Source: Hyaloperonospora brassicae
Lineage: Eukaryota > Oomycota > Peronosporomycetes > Peronosporales > Peronosporaceae
Length of the DNA: 64,000 bases
Reading direction: 5' to 3'
Assembly: GCA_947650285.1 (NCBI GenBank)
Contig: CANTFL010001312.1
Span: 124,001-188,000 of the forward strand
Shown: positions 30,212 to 40,701 of the stretch, piece after piece
Numbering within the stretch: the first letter of the stretch is position 1
Layout: every line of letters starts with the position of its first letter
Translations under genes and position numbers: made by a program
Notes under the pieces: generated by a model
Seen by the model: the letters and a program-made list of their open reading frames with translations, nothing else
What the model was told of the DNA's origin: nothing
The model's database searches: none

Positions 30212-31235
30212 GTGTCGACGTTTCCCCGTGCCTTATCAGATTTCTGGTTGTGGCTGGGGTTTCGACTTATAGGAGTCTGTCGCTGCTTACGCAAAAGACA
30301 AGTGGGACGCAAGTGTCCAGTGCTTCCGCACATGTAACAGCGTCTCACTTCCTGTCGTTGCTATGCAACATGTAGCTCCGCTTCACCTTTATCTTCAGCA
30401 TGGCTGATATCCATTGGTTCAATCTTACAGTAAACCGAGGTACTCGCAGAGGATGCCCTCGCAAAACTTATGTTGCACCCATACCAACCAAGTCTGGCCA
30501 ACTTTAAGCTGTGCTCAGCATTTTGAGCGATGCTAACAACTTCCTCAAAAGTAGAGGGATGGACCCGAAACACCTCGGTCCTGGCGACGCCATTACGAAG
30601 ACCTTCCATGAAGACAGTCACGCGAACTGTCTCAGGGAGAGATTCAGACTGCTAAGCAGCCATCATAGTTCTCAACTCTTGGACAAAATCCGTTAACTCA
30701 TTCTTACCATGACGGATAGACGAAAAGCGTGAGCGCACGTGATAAGCCTGGTTAGGCGGCGAGAAAACTCACAAAAGGTCTAACTTAAGCGAATCCAATG
30801 TGGGAAACGCCAAGTCGACAGACGTGCACACGTCAGAGCCCACTCTCTAGCTCTTCCATCGAGCTTGAAGATAGGCAGCTAGACCCGCTCTACTCTAGTA
30901 AGATAAGGCCAGAGTTCATGGCCATCCCAATCTCACGGATCCAGAGGGTGAGGTTTTCCCCTCATTCCCGATGTAATGTTTAACGTCTACCTGAAGGAGA
31001 CGAGGCTTAGCCTCTTCTGGTGGCATTACCACGTAGCGTGTCGGCATAGCCGACGCGACTTGGTTTTGAACCTTCCCTAAAAGTCCGTTTCATTCTGCAT
31101 GAAGGCCTCGACTCGTGCATGGAGCACATCGGGACCTTGTGCAGCTAGAAAATCCACATACTAAGGGCCTACGGCCGCGGTCAGCTTCTTAAGCGCGACC
31201 TTTTGAGCCATAGAGAGGGGATTGGATAGCCCCAT
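30205..31235 (-). pseudogene. Element D gag with intact zinc knuckle
   Basis: The probable ATG at 31235 starts MGLSNPLSMAQKVALKKLTA. The core is broken by several stops. Readable parts are FVQELRTMMAA and TVFMEGLRNGVARTEVFRV (30621-30361, the retrotrans-gag core end). Downstream CYMCGSTGHLRPTC is a perfect CCHC zinc knuckle (about 30337-30296). The gag frame then ends at UAG 30205-30207 within the stem-loop. Confidence 0.85.
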
Positions 31236-31274
31236 ACTCACAGAGGATCAGTCGTTACGACCCAGGCGTAGATT

Positions 31275-31291
31275 GACTACAAGTGCTACCA
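31275..31291 (-). promoter_or_regulatory. Element D primer-binding site
   Basis: Two bases inside the 5' LTR the minus strand reads TGGTAGCACTTGTAGTC, the same site as in B save one base. Confidence 0.65.
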
Positions 31292-31293
31292 AG

Positions 31294-31770
31294 TGTAGCG
31301 GAGCTGCACAGCTCATTAAGTCAGAGGAAGACTTAACGCTCTACGGACATCTTTGGTTTTACGAACCCGAATCAGAGATTCAAAAAGCTCGATAGCTTAC
31401 GGTCCCTGTTTGAGGGGGACCCAACGATTCAAAATAATCACATCACAGAGTGCTCAGGAGCAGCTACCTTTACAGGTATTGCTAGCTCCTACCGATCAAA
31501 GACGCCTCGTAAGGCACGTGCCTTTCAGTGATCGAAAGGAGAGCTGAACTTCATTTCTTCTTTTAACCTAAAGGAACACCTTAGAACAACGTAATTAACC
31601 TACTCGCTAATGTCCTAAATAAAACCTCTCAGAAGATCTCGTAATCAATGGTTGACAGACATCAGTCTTCAACAATTGATACTGTGTTCTGCTATCGTTT
31701 AAGGGGAGCCCCATCCCTTGTGAGCACCACACCTATTGTCGACTACCAGCGGACATGTAACCCCGTTACA
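31294..31770 (-). repeat. Element D 5' LTR
   Basis: 477 bp. On the minus strand it begins TGTAACGGGG and ends CCGCTACA, keeping the TG...CA ends and the terminal inverted repeat shared with the A and B LTRs. Confidence 0.94.
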
Positions 31771-31775
31771 CACAG
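31771..31775. repeat. Target-site duplication of element D, right copy (cacag)
   Basis: cacag, identical to 24156-24160. Confidence 0.93.
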
Positions 31776-32829
31776 TGTTGAGCCATTCGAGCTGCTTATC
31801 AAGGTATCGCCTTTTCCGATGTGGCTTGAGATGATAGACGAAGAAGGCTAAACAAGGCATCGCACTTTAAGTCCGCACTATCACGTCACATTAACGTACA
31901 GCTCAATCTACGATCGACTTTACGATCTACCAGCTGTCATCATGAAGGCGAAAGGAGATTGTTGTCGTTTTTCATTCAACACAGTAACTTCATCAGTGCA
32001 CTTATAACTTACAAACGCGTTTCCTGCACGTGTAAAAATATATTTCAGTACTGAACGATCATATGCATGTTATCAAACAGCAGCAACGTAGAACATTGTA
32101 GTGACTACGCGAGCTGTTCACGCATCTGACAAGGTGATGTGGCGCATGTGAACAATGAACGACCGTGAGGAAGTAGAATTGGCTCTTGTATCGCTCACCA
32201 GATCTCCCTCATGGCGGTTAGTATACGGTGAAGAGAGAAACAAAAAAAACTATTGCACGCTGTTCAAGCTGCAGACAACCGGTTGCCAGAAAATGCTGCT
32301 TGAGATGTTGGTTTGCTAGCGACGCTTGTACACAAATACTGGTAGCAACACGCAAGCAAGTAGGAAGGGTGTGCAATTTTGACAAGAACAGAATGCTACT
32401 GCAACAGCATGAATCGAGAGAGGCAGTTACAGATATTTTACGTACCTGCATAGACAACGCATGGGCGGGTAAAACTAGACGTGGTCGGAACGGTACGCGA
32501 CATGCGACGGACGACATGGAAATCTGCGGATAATGTAAAAAGATTGACCACCCACACTCGGATCGAGGCGACTGTGGATCCACTTGCCTAGATTACGCAC
32601 AACCTATTGATAAGAAACATCGGCTATCGACTCTTTGTCCAACGCAACAAATTTCATACCGAGATGAACATCGCAATACAGTAGTTTCACCTTCCATTAA
32701 ACTTACAATTTCTACACCGGACTGTTGACATGGAAAGTGTTGGCACCAGCTGAACAAACCATGGACGAACTTCAGCGAGCGAACCCTTTTGCCGTAGGTG
32801 TGACCGCTGACGCACCAGCTGCTTCCGGT
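31776..32829. other. Intergenic DNA downstream of the secreted-protein gene
   Basis: Two overlapping open frames near 32220-32580 (101 codons plus, 121 codons minus) have no recognisable motif, and I do not support either as a gene. The 3' region of the secreted-protein gene lies at its right end. Confidence 0.5.
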
Positions 32830-33957
32830 CTAACGAAGCGAAAGATTCGGGAACGAATAGCCCGCGGGAGCCTTCACGCAGCCAGGTCCCTCGGCATGAC
32901 ACACTGAACAGATCTGCGACAACAGCGAGCGTCTGCATCCGAATCGCGCACCCGCACACGCCGCGCTGTTTTCGTAGCACTTTGGGTTGGTCGCAGTGAG
33001 ACTCTCCACACTGGGTAGCGGGATCATGTTCGCGCTAATGCCGTTGCTGGCCAAGTGATTGTACATACCGACCATTTGTGCAGCTCGGTTCGAGTTGGCG
33101 TTCGGATCACCGGGATTCTTCCAAAACTCAATGCTCTGCTCCACCTCAAACCCCCTACCAGTATTCCTGGCCTTAAACTCTACGCCGCCGTTCTCGCAAA
33201 ACTGCTTGTAGGTGGCATGACCCATCCTGGTAATACCAACCAGGTCGTCGATGTTCAGGAAACCCAGGATCCTGTAGCCATATGTGCACGTCACGCCGTC
33301 AGGCTGGACTCCCATTGGGCAAAGGCCACCAGAGAACTGGCCTCTGCACTCGGGAGTCTTCTGTGCCCGATATTTCTGAGCACACGAGTTCGGGAACGAG
33401 CACCAGTAGTTGCCAGGGTAAGGTGCTCGCGGGTCCGACCCCTGCGGGTTGCACCCAACGTTGGCACCGATGTTCGGATTACCATCGAGGCCATAGAACC
33501 TTTTGCAGCTCAAGGGTAAGTCTGCGCCTGCGTTCGTGCACTTGGCACCGTCCATCGCAACAAAGTCACCATACTCAGGGGGCGTGTGGTTTTCGTAGAA
33601 CTTGATGCTACGCGTAGGCTGCACGATCGTCATTTCGTAAAACACGACGTACTGCATGTTGTTCTTGCGCTGACACTTGACCGACTGCTCGTTCACGTTG
33701 ATGCCTTCAGCCTGGACGTACATCAAAGCGCCTTCGACGGACGCCGTGTTGACAGTGTCGAGGTTGTTCTTGTAAGCAGCGTCCGGCGTGTCTCCGTACT
33801 TGGAAAGCCATCTGCCCACCTGCGGGTACCACACAGGAGCGTCCCCTTGGATGCGGGCGTGGATAACCTTGACAGGCTTCATTCGGTAGTTGCTGCTGCT
33901 ATAGGCGCTAGCAGTGGCGCCTAGCAGCGCACACACAAGACCAATTCGACGCCACAT
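32830..33957 (-). CDS. Secreted cysteine-rich protein, function unknown
   Basis: Intact 375-codon intronless gene. I chose the ATG at 33957 because it begins a clear signal peptide (MWRRIGLVCALLGATASA, likely cut after Ala18). The frame stays open upstream to 34179, but those 74 residues are polar and would bury the signal. The mature part has 16 cysteines (residues 95, 140, 151, 169, 186, 192, 204, 213, 224, 254, 327, 334, 341, 350, 353, 360), an even number suited to disulfides, and one N-glycosylation sequon (NHT at 123). There are no further membrane segments and no RXLR motif. Landmarks include WLSKYGDTPDAAYKNNLD, YRILGFLNIDDLVGITRMG and a C-terminal C-x2-C-x6-C cluster. I recognise the style of conserved oomycete extracellular proteins but no named family. 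Its GC content and open frame contrast with the repeats around it. It is the only convincing host gene here. Confidence 0.9.
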   Translation of the reverse strand: MWRRIGLVCALLGATASAYSSSNYRMKPVKVIHARIQGDAPVWYPQVGRWLSKYGDTPDAAYKNNLDTVNTASVEGALMYVQAEGINVNEQSVKCQRKNNMQYVVFYEMTIVQPTRSIKFYENHTPPEYGDFVAMDGAKCTNAGADLPLSCKRFYGLDGNPNIGANVGCNPQGSDPRAPYPGNYWCSFPNSCAQKYRAQKTPECRGQFSGGLCPMGVQPDGVTCTYGYRILGFLNIDDLVGITRMGHATYKQFCENGGVEFKARNTGRGFEVEQSIEFWKNPGDPNANSNRAAQMVGMYNHLASNGISANMIPLPSVESLTATNPKCYENSAACAGARFGCRRSLLSQICSVCHAEGPGCVKAPAGYSFPNLSLR

Positions 33958-34007
33958 GAGCCTCTGATCGAATCGAGAATGTCGCGGGGAAAGGAAGTGT
34001 TCGTGGC

Positions 34008-34027
34008 GAGGAAAATAGCGGAATGGG
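34008..34027 (-). promoter_or_regulatory. Oomycete-type initiator of the secreted-protein gene
   Basis: On the minus strand CCCATTCCGCTATTTTCCTC lies 51-70 bases upstream of the ATG at 33957. It matches the oomycete core promoter (initiator TCATTCC followed by the CAWTTTT-type flanking element) at nearly every position. This supports the chosen start over the upstream open frame, which begins before the motif. Confidence 0.7.
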
Positions 34028-36110
34028 AGGAAGGGTTTGTGTGCATTCGGCTCCAGCACGACATCACGTAGCGGAAAGACGCTGCGTGACTGCATGTTGG
34101 GGAGTTGCACACATGATACGTGCTGGTCGTGTTGTTGTGGGTCCTGGTCAGACATCGCGACACGATCAGACGGGAGCAAGGAACGACTTCAAGTATGTAG
34201 AAAGAACATACAAAGCCAACTATCTCCGTACGCAACGGGATGGCGTTCGTTTCGAGCTGCCTCGTTCTTCGGCCATAGAGCTCGCAAGCGTCGCTTGACC
34301 CGCCTGTATCGTCGGTATATGTAGCGCTTCGAGGACGATGGGGCATGTTTTTACATGCTCGTCACGGGTTACTGCTCTGACTGTTCTGGTCTTCAACAAG
34401 CTGCGCAACAAACATATCCCTAACTTTCAGAGCCACAACCTGCGACAGTATGGGTACGTCCAGGGCCAAGCCGTCGCCGGGAGCAGAGAGAGTTGCGTGG
34501 TGCGTCCCCGCACGTACTGCCGTCTGTTGCACAAATCACATCAGGCGACCCATCCATGAGGCGGATTTGAGGAACGCATCTTGAACTTTACCTTCGTTAG
34601 AGAGAGCACGACAGCTCAGGCAACTGGACGCCACGACGTTGCGAAAAAGTGAGCGGTTCAGTAAAAGACGTGCGACTGTTTGAACGACTTGCCGATCAAT
34701 TTGATCGCCAGCTCACAATTTGTGACGTAAGGAAGTCGCACGCACATGCCAAAAAAAAGTTTGGCTGCGCTCGTAAGTTCAGTAACATGACGAAACCGCT
34801 GTTAGGACGACGACGTGGATGACAGACATCCAGCGCGACAAAGGCTATTCGATACTTTGTCAACGCGACGTCCTCTTTTCTACCGCACAGATGGAGCAGA
34901 AGTAAAGATGCTCTGATCGCCTTCTGGAACGAAACAGTCTTGTAGAAGCGTGGAAGAAGCCCTATAGCCATCATGCTTGACGACAGTGGCTTGTTCCTTG
35001 TCACTGTTCGCAGCAGTATGCTGAACACAACATGGCCATCATCATTCAAAAAGTAGAGACGCATTCGTGCAGAAGGACACTGCAGCGTTGCCGTGTCGGC
35101 AGACTCGTGTAAGGTGTGATGGGTCTCGTGTACATGCCAAAGGTGTTTAGATGCGAAACCGTCGACTCTGTGCGTATGGCATCTCATGTACCGACGACAG
35201 TGCATGTGGTCTAGTTTGTTGCCTTTTTTTGAGGCTATAACGGAAACACAGGGGGTCGTTTGTATATTTGCAAGCCCAAGCAGCGAAGCTCTTAGCAAGT
35301 GTGCGTAAGGCGAAAGCCGACGTTCTCGGCAGGCCCTTTCTGTTCGTCTATATGTAATGGTCACGCACGCACACGACGTCGTTGGCAGAAAGAGGTCGAA
35401 CGCGAACGGCGCAAACGATCAATGATCGATGCTTAGGACAGTGAATGTCTAGCACCTCGATTACTATAACGTCAGCACCACGAACTTAGCATCACTCCTA
35501 CAATCATCCGAAATAAACAGCGACTCCAGCACCAGTTGCCAAACGAGAAGTGGGCTGATACTGTGTACTTGCTAAAGTTTGCCGAGACATCAAGAGTAAC
35601 GACCGTCGTACAAATAGGCGTCGTGCATAGAGTTCTCGCGCTAAGCGTACTTTCTTGTCGGATGCGACCGCTACAAATTTGCTCGTTGGGAACGTACAGC
35701 AGCAAGTGAGTTGGCTTTGGCTGTTTGACATACTCTACACCCTTGTCGTTTTCGTTTCTACTTTTCTGCGTGACACCACACCCATGGGAACTAGACGCGA
35801 ATCAAAAAATGGCTCTTGAAGATGAGCACGCTTAAACCGCGGCACAGTGGATGTTGCGGTAAAGATTAGTATACATGGAGGACTCGAGAGGCAGCGGATG
35901 TGCTGCGGCTCAAGGTTGAGCGCCGAAAGAGGACTCGCCTGCCAATTAACAACGGAGTTACTGTGATACGGCAATATCGACAAGCAGATCGTTGTTTGGG
36001 TAGAGCAGATGAGAAGAAAGCATACAAAAAAGTAAAAATGGTCAAGCTTCTTGCGTGGCAGCAGACAAAGCTTCTAAACCATGTCTTATTCCAACAATTC
36101 GTCTCATGTC
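34028..36110. other. Intergenic region upstream of the secreted-protein gene
   Basis: Several open frames overlap (a 222-codon frame at 34696-35364 on the minus strand is the longest), but none has a recognisable domain, signal peptide or promoter. I cannot support a gene. It may be regulatory sequence or the remains of a neighbouring gene. Confidence 0.45.
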
Positions 36111-36407
36111 ATCAATCGCACATTGCTGCTGCTGTTGTTACTGTTGTTTTTGTGGTTCTTCTTGCTGTCGTTGTTGAAGTGTTGTTGTCGGTGGTGCTGT
36201 CGTTGTTGCTATCGTCGTCCATGTTGTTGTCGGTGGTGTTGTCGTTGTTGCTATCGTCGTCCATGTTGTTGTTGGTGGTGTTGTTGTTGGTGGTGTTGGT
36301 GTTGTTGGTGGTGGTGTTGGTCGTGGTGTTGTTGTTGGTGATGGTGGTGGTGGTCGTGGTGTTGTTGGTGTTGTTGTTGGTGGTGGTGTTGTTGTTTTTA
36401 CAATCAA
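36111..36407. repeat. GTT/GTG-rich microsatellite-like tract with 42-bp tandem repeats
   Basis: Long runs of GTTGTT and GTGGTG triplets include two near-identical 42-bp units (about 36181-36264) beginning TTGTTGTCGGTGGTG. Read on the minus strand they give Thr/Pro-rich repeats (TTTWTTIATTTTPP, TTTWTTIATTTAPP), like the mucin-type tracts of oomycete surface proteins. The frame has no signal peptide or extension beyond 89 codons, so I call it a repeat only. Confidence 0.75.
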
Positions 36408-37153
36408 GTTTAGCCGCCGATATAATTTGCTATGATACTCCTCTCAGTACATAAGCAACAACAACATGTTGCTCCATCAACAACAAAAGGGTGTAATATT
36501 CCAAATGGTGTCTGGTAGCTCGATAGATATAATTCACATGTATCGAAGGGCGAGCATTCAAAGCTTGCTCCTGTATCAACGGGGGATACACATTGAGTAT
36601 CTATGCAAACGCAGTAAGTACGTTAGGAGTGTAGCCGATGTGGGATCCCATGCAACGCGAACTCTACAATCGGGATTTCAGACAAGCACGTCGCACTTCG
36701 CACAGCGGTCAACTGCGTATGGTAGTAATCACATGCGCACGGATCGACAAGCATTGCAAGCTTCAACGATATTAGGCCGGGTTTGTCATACCAAGCAATA
36801 ACGATATAGACGGCGAGCACTGCGTTTTGCAGGTATCACGAACCTTCGCATTGACTTGCGCTTACCTCAGCTGCTGCTGATCGTCTCATCCAGAACGACG
36901 TCTTCTATGTGTGTAAGCGAGGGCATTGACATTAACTAGCAGTGTCTACATCACAACAGTAGCCTTTGCGCAGGTAAATGAGATATGTGAGATTCGCAAG
37001 CTCTTCATCCATCACGGAGCTGGTGTCTTATCAACACAACATCAGTGTATAATGGTGTGTATAAAGAATGACTTTGCATCGAGGCGCAACCACATTATCA
37101 ACGTTGAAAAGACACGTGGTCACTAAAACCAAATCTCCAATTCAAATGTATTG

Positions 37154-37432
37154 CTAAATTTGAACACGCTTCGTTCGCGATAAAGCTCCCGATGCAACAT
37201 CACTCGGAGCGCGCAGATAAGCGCTAATGTCCGCGTACTCTGGTCCATTCTCGTAAGCCGCTACGATATCATCGAATAGCGCACATCCCGGGGTGACCCG
37301 AGTAAAGTTCAGTGGTACACAAGTCGCACATCGATATTCATCTTCGTCTTCGTGAGTCGTCAGACGACTAAGCGTCAGACGTGCAGAACGTGCTGACGGA
37401 AGAGAGTTGTATGCGCAAAGGGAAGGTAACAT
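37154..37432 (-). pseudogene. Gypsy pol fragment (RNase H-integrase linker)
   Basis: FDDIVAAYENGPEYADISAY and LRAPSDVASGALSRTKR match the pattern of the segment between RNase H and the integrase zinc finger in oomycete Gypsy elements (compare FDDVRKAYAGDTNLLR in B). It belongs to a different lineage from A-D. No flanking LTR is visible, so it is a truncated scrap. Confidence 0.65.
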
Positions 37433-38055
37433 TACTCAATGAACTTGATGTGTTCTGGTGGGTGTCCGAAGCTTAGATCTTGTGTAACTAGGCATGCCTA
37501 TTACATGTCATTGGCACTAAATTATGTGTATAAAATCTTGAGGGAACCGCAAATGTCACCTCAGTTTTTCGGTACAATTCCCCTTTGATCGAAATGACAC
37601 AACATGATTGGCTATTTCTATATGATGTCAATACGCCCGTATCGACTGCGAAAACGTGTCTAATCATTTGCCTCCTGCATCGCGTCGTTTATCACACTAT
37701 ATCCGGTTATGTGCAAGACACCTACATTTGCAACTAAACGATAATGAACTCTCTCGCGCCTCCACACGAATATACCTATGGCACCATAGAGGAGGCAAAC
37801 GTAGGGCTCAATGCACATTCACACGAGCAAGGGTACGCACTGCGGTACGGCGTAAGCGTAAGGTCTAAAACCGACAGGTTGGAGACGTAAAGGGTCAAGA
37901 TCTTGAATGCTCACATGCTACGGCTGCAATTAGAGACAAAAGTTGCGCCTCCATACGCGTGTCCGTCCCCCGCAGAGTAGGGTGCCCATTCCACGTCAGT
38001 ATCGGCAAAATGTGAACAGATGAAAAAAAATGGAAGGCCACCGTAATTTGAACGA
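37433..38055. other. Intergenic DNA left of element A2
   Basis: No gene or repeat I can support. A 70-codon open frame at 37656-37868 is very basic and has no motif. Confidence 0.45.
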
Positions 38056-38060
38056 GTCAT
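38056..38060. repeat. Probable target-site duplication of A2, left copy (gtcat)
   Basis: gtcat precedes the 5' LTR. gttat follows the 3' LTR at 46380-46384, one mismatch. Confidence 0.65.
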
Positions 38061-38526
38061 TGTATAGGGGTGAGCCCGTTACATAGAAATTGATACGAAT
38101 GTATCAATTTTGAATAGTATCTATTTTGATAATATTCCATTGACATTACTAGGATAGAGACAGTGCTGGCAGAATAGTACCCCCGAGGGTAGTATTCGTG
38201 GTCGCTACACTTTTTGTACGCACACGGTACATCAAATAAATTAATCGCCAATAGCTGCTAGAACCGCGAAATGGGTGGTGAACAAGAAGCCCAAATAGGA
38301 GATTGTAGTTTAGTATAGTCAGATGAAGACAAAGATGGTTTATTAATGAAACATTACTATATTAAATACAGTTCTACTTTTACCTCATAGAGAGCTTTAC
38401 GGATCTGTCTGCGTGGGCTTCCGTTGCGCTTCCTCGCCACGTGTATGTGAAGTCGGGAGTACGCAGCCTTGTGCTCTCTCAACAGAAGGTCTTGTCAGTC
38501 ATCTGGTAAGAGCGTGCTCCGTTACA
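38061..38526 (+). repeat. A2 5' LTR
   Basis: Starts TGTATAGGGG and ends CTCCGTTACA, 466 bp, same length as the 3' LTR. A decayed primer-binding site (CCTAAACCCGCTTTTTAG, 38527-38544) follows in the place of the B and D sites. Confidence 0.92.
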
Positions 38527-38719
38527 CCTAAACCCGCTTTTTAGTCTGTTTAAAGGCCACGACCATCAGATCTATCATAACCATGTTGAATTAGGAGGAA
38601 AGTTTTCACGCCACGCGTGAAGGCTATAACCATTTGAGCGACATCGAATAGAGTAAGGTAGGACGTATGAGCTCTACCGCCGGCGAACCCGCCGTTAGCG
38701 CCATGTTGAAGTTCCTTGA

Positions 38720-39737
38720 CAGGGACCAACAACATTTTGCTATAGCCAGATTCACTCAAAATGAACTTGTTTGCCGAAAGAGAATATGTAGTCTTGTTTC
38801 ATTATCAAAGCTCTAAACAGACCGAGCAATTGGGAGAACTCGGTGATCGACAGACAGAGCTGTTGAGACAGCAGTAATTCAATGATGATGTGGGTGGAAC
38901 GATACACACGCGTCGTCCTGAAATCTTGAGGATCGATATCTCCAAGTATAGAGGAGTCGAGGAAGACTCCCTGTTGCTATGGTCCGTCCAACTAGATAGA
39001 GACATACGGGCACGTCGTATCGACGATGAGAAAATGAAACTCACATTTGATCAAGCCCACTTGACAGGACGTGCCAAGACTTAAGCCTTGGGGATGGAAA
39101 TGAGCGACCCTTACAATTTTGAGTCGCTTGAATCCTTCGAGACCCGGCTCAAACAGAGGATTGAACCGCCTCGGTCTAAGTTCAGGGATCGGTCAGAGCT
39201 ACTGAAACTCAAGCAGGGTAAGCGTGATATGCACGCTTACGATCAGCATATACGACTCCTTGCGAGTTGTACGACTATTAACCCGGTAAATGAACACACG
39301 TTGATTACTGTGTTCATGCAAGGGCTCTCAGATGGGCCCGTCAGAAACTACCTGTTCCGTTTAGAGTTGGATTAGCTTGAACAAGCAAACGCAGCTGCGG
39401 AATAGGATGACTTTAGAATGAGACAGGATCATGCTAGCTCGAGCTCTTATCGCCCACCATCCGATACGACAAGAGACGAAAGGTACAGAACTAATGAACA
39501 TCGATTGTGTTGAGAGCGAGAGACCTCGATCTTCAATCAACAAGCGATTGCAGAAGTGCAATCGTTGTCAGAAGTTAGGAATCTACACTTAAGAGTGTAG
39601 TGCTCCACGCCCAGTATCAAACAGTACTGATCGAAATGAACGACCACTTACGAAAAAGGGCAATGGGAGTAGGCCCATCGCTGTTTAGGAACCGCAACTG
39701 CGAAGCGGACCATCAAGAATGGCCGGGGTCAGTAGGG
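38720..39737 (+). pseudogene. A2 gag pseudogene
   Basis: Same layout as in A1: SKYRGVEEDSLLLWSVQLD, then after a TAA (39082-39084) the core with LKQGKRDMHAYDQHIRLLAS. It shares the TAA, the two TAGs after LFRLELD and AAAE, and the TAA in the zinc-knuckle region with A1. The segment 39445-39490 differs strongly from A1 although both sides match. Confidence 0.85.
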
Positions 39738-39757
39738 GCGGAGCGCCCTACTAATTC
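39727..39757 (+). promoter_or_regulatory. gag-pol junction stem-loop with CAG-UAG (A2)
   Basis: Identical in sequence to the A1 stem-loop (GGTCAGTAGGG / CCCTACTAATTC). Confidence 0.65.
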
Positions 39758-39855
39758 AGCGACCTAACGAGAATTTGCAAATTTCTTGACAAAGTTGCTC
39801 CAGATATGCAATCGTTGTGTGTCTCTGCACCTGGTGATTAATTGACACTCACACC

Positions 39856-40614
39856 TTGAAGTTGCAAGTGACAAAGAATTTGCCGCTTCGTGCCCTAGTA
39901 GACTGTGGGGCGTCGAACAACTTTGTTCGTCGCCAGCCGTTAGAGAGTCGTAGGCTCAAGTTTGTTGAGCGCGACATTCCTCTAACGATAATGACGGTGC
40001 GCCTTGTCACAGGCGCATCGATAACCTTGAGTACATGTAGTGGTAATCTACTACAAGTTAGAGGACGAACAGTACGATGATGAATTCATCGAACTGGACC
40101 TGGATGACAAATTTGATGTCATCTGGGATTACCCTGGCTCAGAAGCTACAAGCCAAGAGTGAGCTGGCAGCATCGATCCGTGAAGATGCCTGCCACTTGT
40201 TCATCAGATGGAAATCCGATGAACGTCATGGAGATTTCACAAGCGTGTGGGTGTACTGCGAGTGAGTGCGATGGCCTCCCTTGCGGTACGGTCGTTAGCA
40301 CGACTGCACAAGACCTCATTGTAGTTGATCACTACACTGTGGAGCAAGCTCCTGGTGGCTGTAAAGAAGTACAGGCGGCGACGAAAGTTTACCCCTTGAA
40401 TCAGTTGGGTGTACCGGGATACGGATGTATGCCTAGCGGGCAACATCCTACCAGTGGGAAACCTGTTACCACCAAAAGGCAACACGGTCATCTTAGGTCG
40501 ACTGGAGAGTCGACCGTAGAGGATCGGTTCCTGACTGTACTTGCACAGCCACAGTCAGAAGACGTAGAGGAAATTGGTCCTCACGTGCTTGAGGAAGGAG
40601 TTCCTTACGCATAG
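39856..40614 (+). pseudogene. A2 protease and protease-RT linker
   Basis: VTKNLPLRALVDCGASNNFV retains the Asp-Cys-Gly-Ala-Ser active site that A1 has lost. A frameshift near 40077 breaks the second half. The linker of about 150 codons (40159-40614, CASECDGLPCGTVV) is open as in A1, with a locally divergent block at 40388-40483. Confidence 0.82.
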
Positions 40615-40701
40615 ATTGCTGAGAGATTAGGATCTCAGCAACCTGAGTGGAATAGTCCTCAGCAGCCTGCGGATAAAAGTTTCCAGGAAGAAACCGAGAC
40701 G

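Larger units (their letters stand above)
24161..31770 (-). mobile_element. Ty3/Gypsy chromovirus element D, complete but defective
   Basis: Two 477-bp LTRs, a perfect 5-bp TSD, a PBS, a polypurine tract and a minus-strand gag-PR-RT-RH-INT-chromodomain order define a full-length 7.6-kb element. The LTRs differ at about ten positions, seven of them in the last 20 bases next to the polypurine tract. D is clearly a different lineage from A and B at protein level but shares their PBS, gag-end stem-loop and antisense ORF layout. Every domain has stops or frameshifts. Confidence 0.95.

Noticed and set aside
32218..32583. Overlapping plus and minus open frames of 101 and 121 codons
   Set aside because: No motif on either strand. 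The Cys-containing plus frame looked zinc-finger-like at first, but spacing does not fit.
33055..33924. Several plus-strand open frames of 100-150 codons
   Set aside because: They are shadows of the GC-rich secreted-protein gene on the minus strand.
34696..35364. 222-codon open frame on the minus strand
   Set aside because: No signal peptide, domain, promoter motif or protein-like composition that I can recognise. Open frames of this size can arise by chance over 64 kb. Kept only as a note.
35900..36454. 184-codon plus-strand frame rich in Val and Leu
   Set aside because: The hydrophobic tail is just the GTT/GTG repeat tract read in one frame. It is not a membrane protein.
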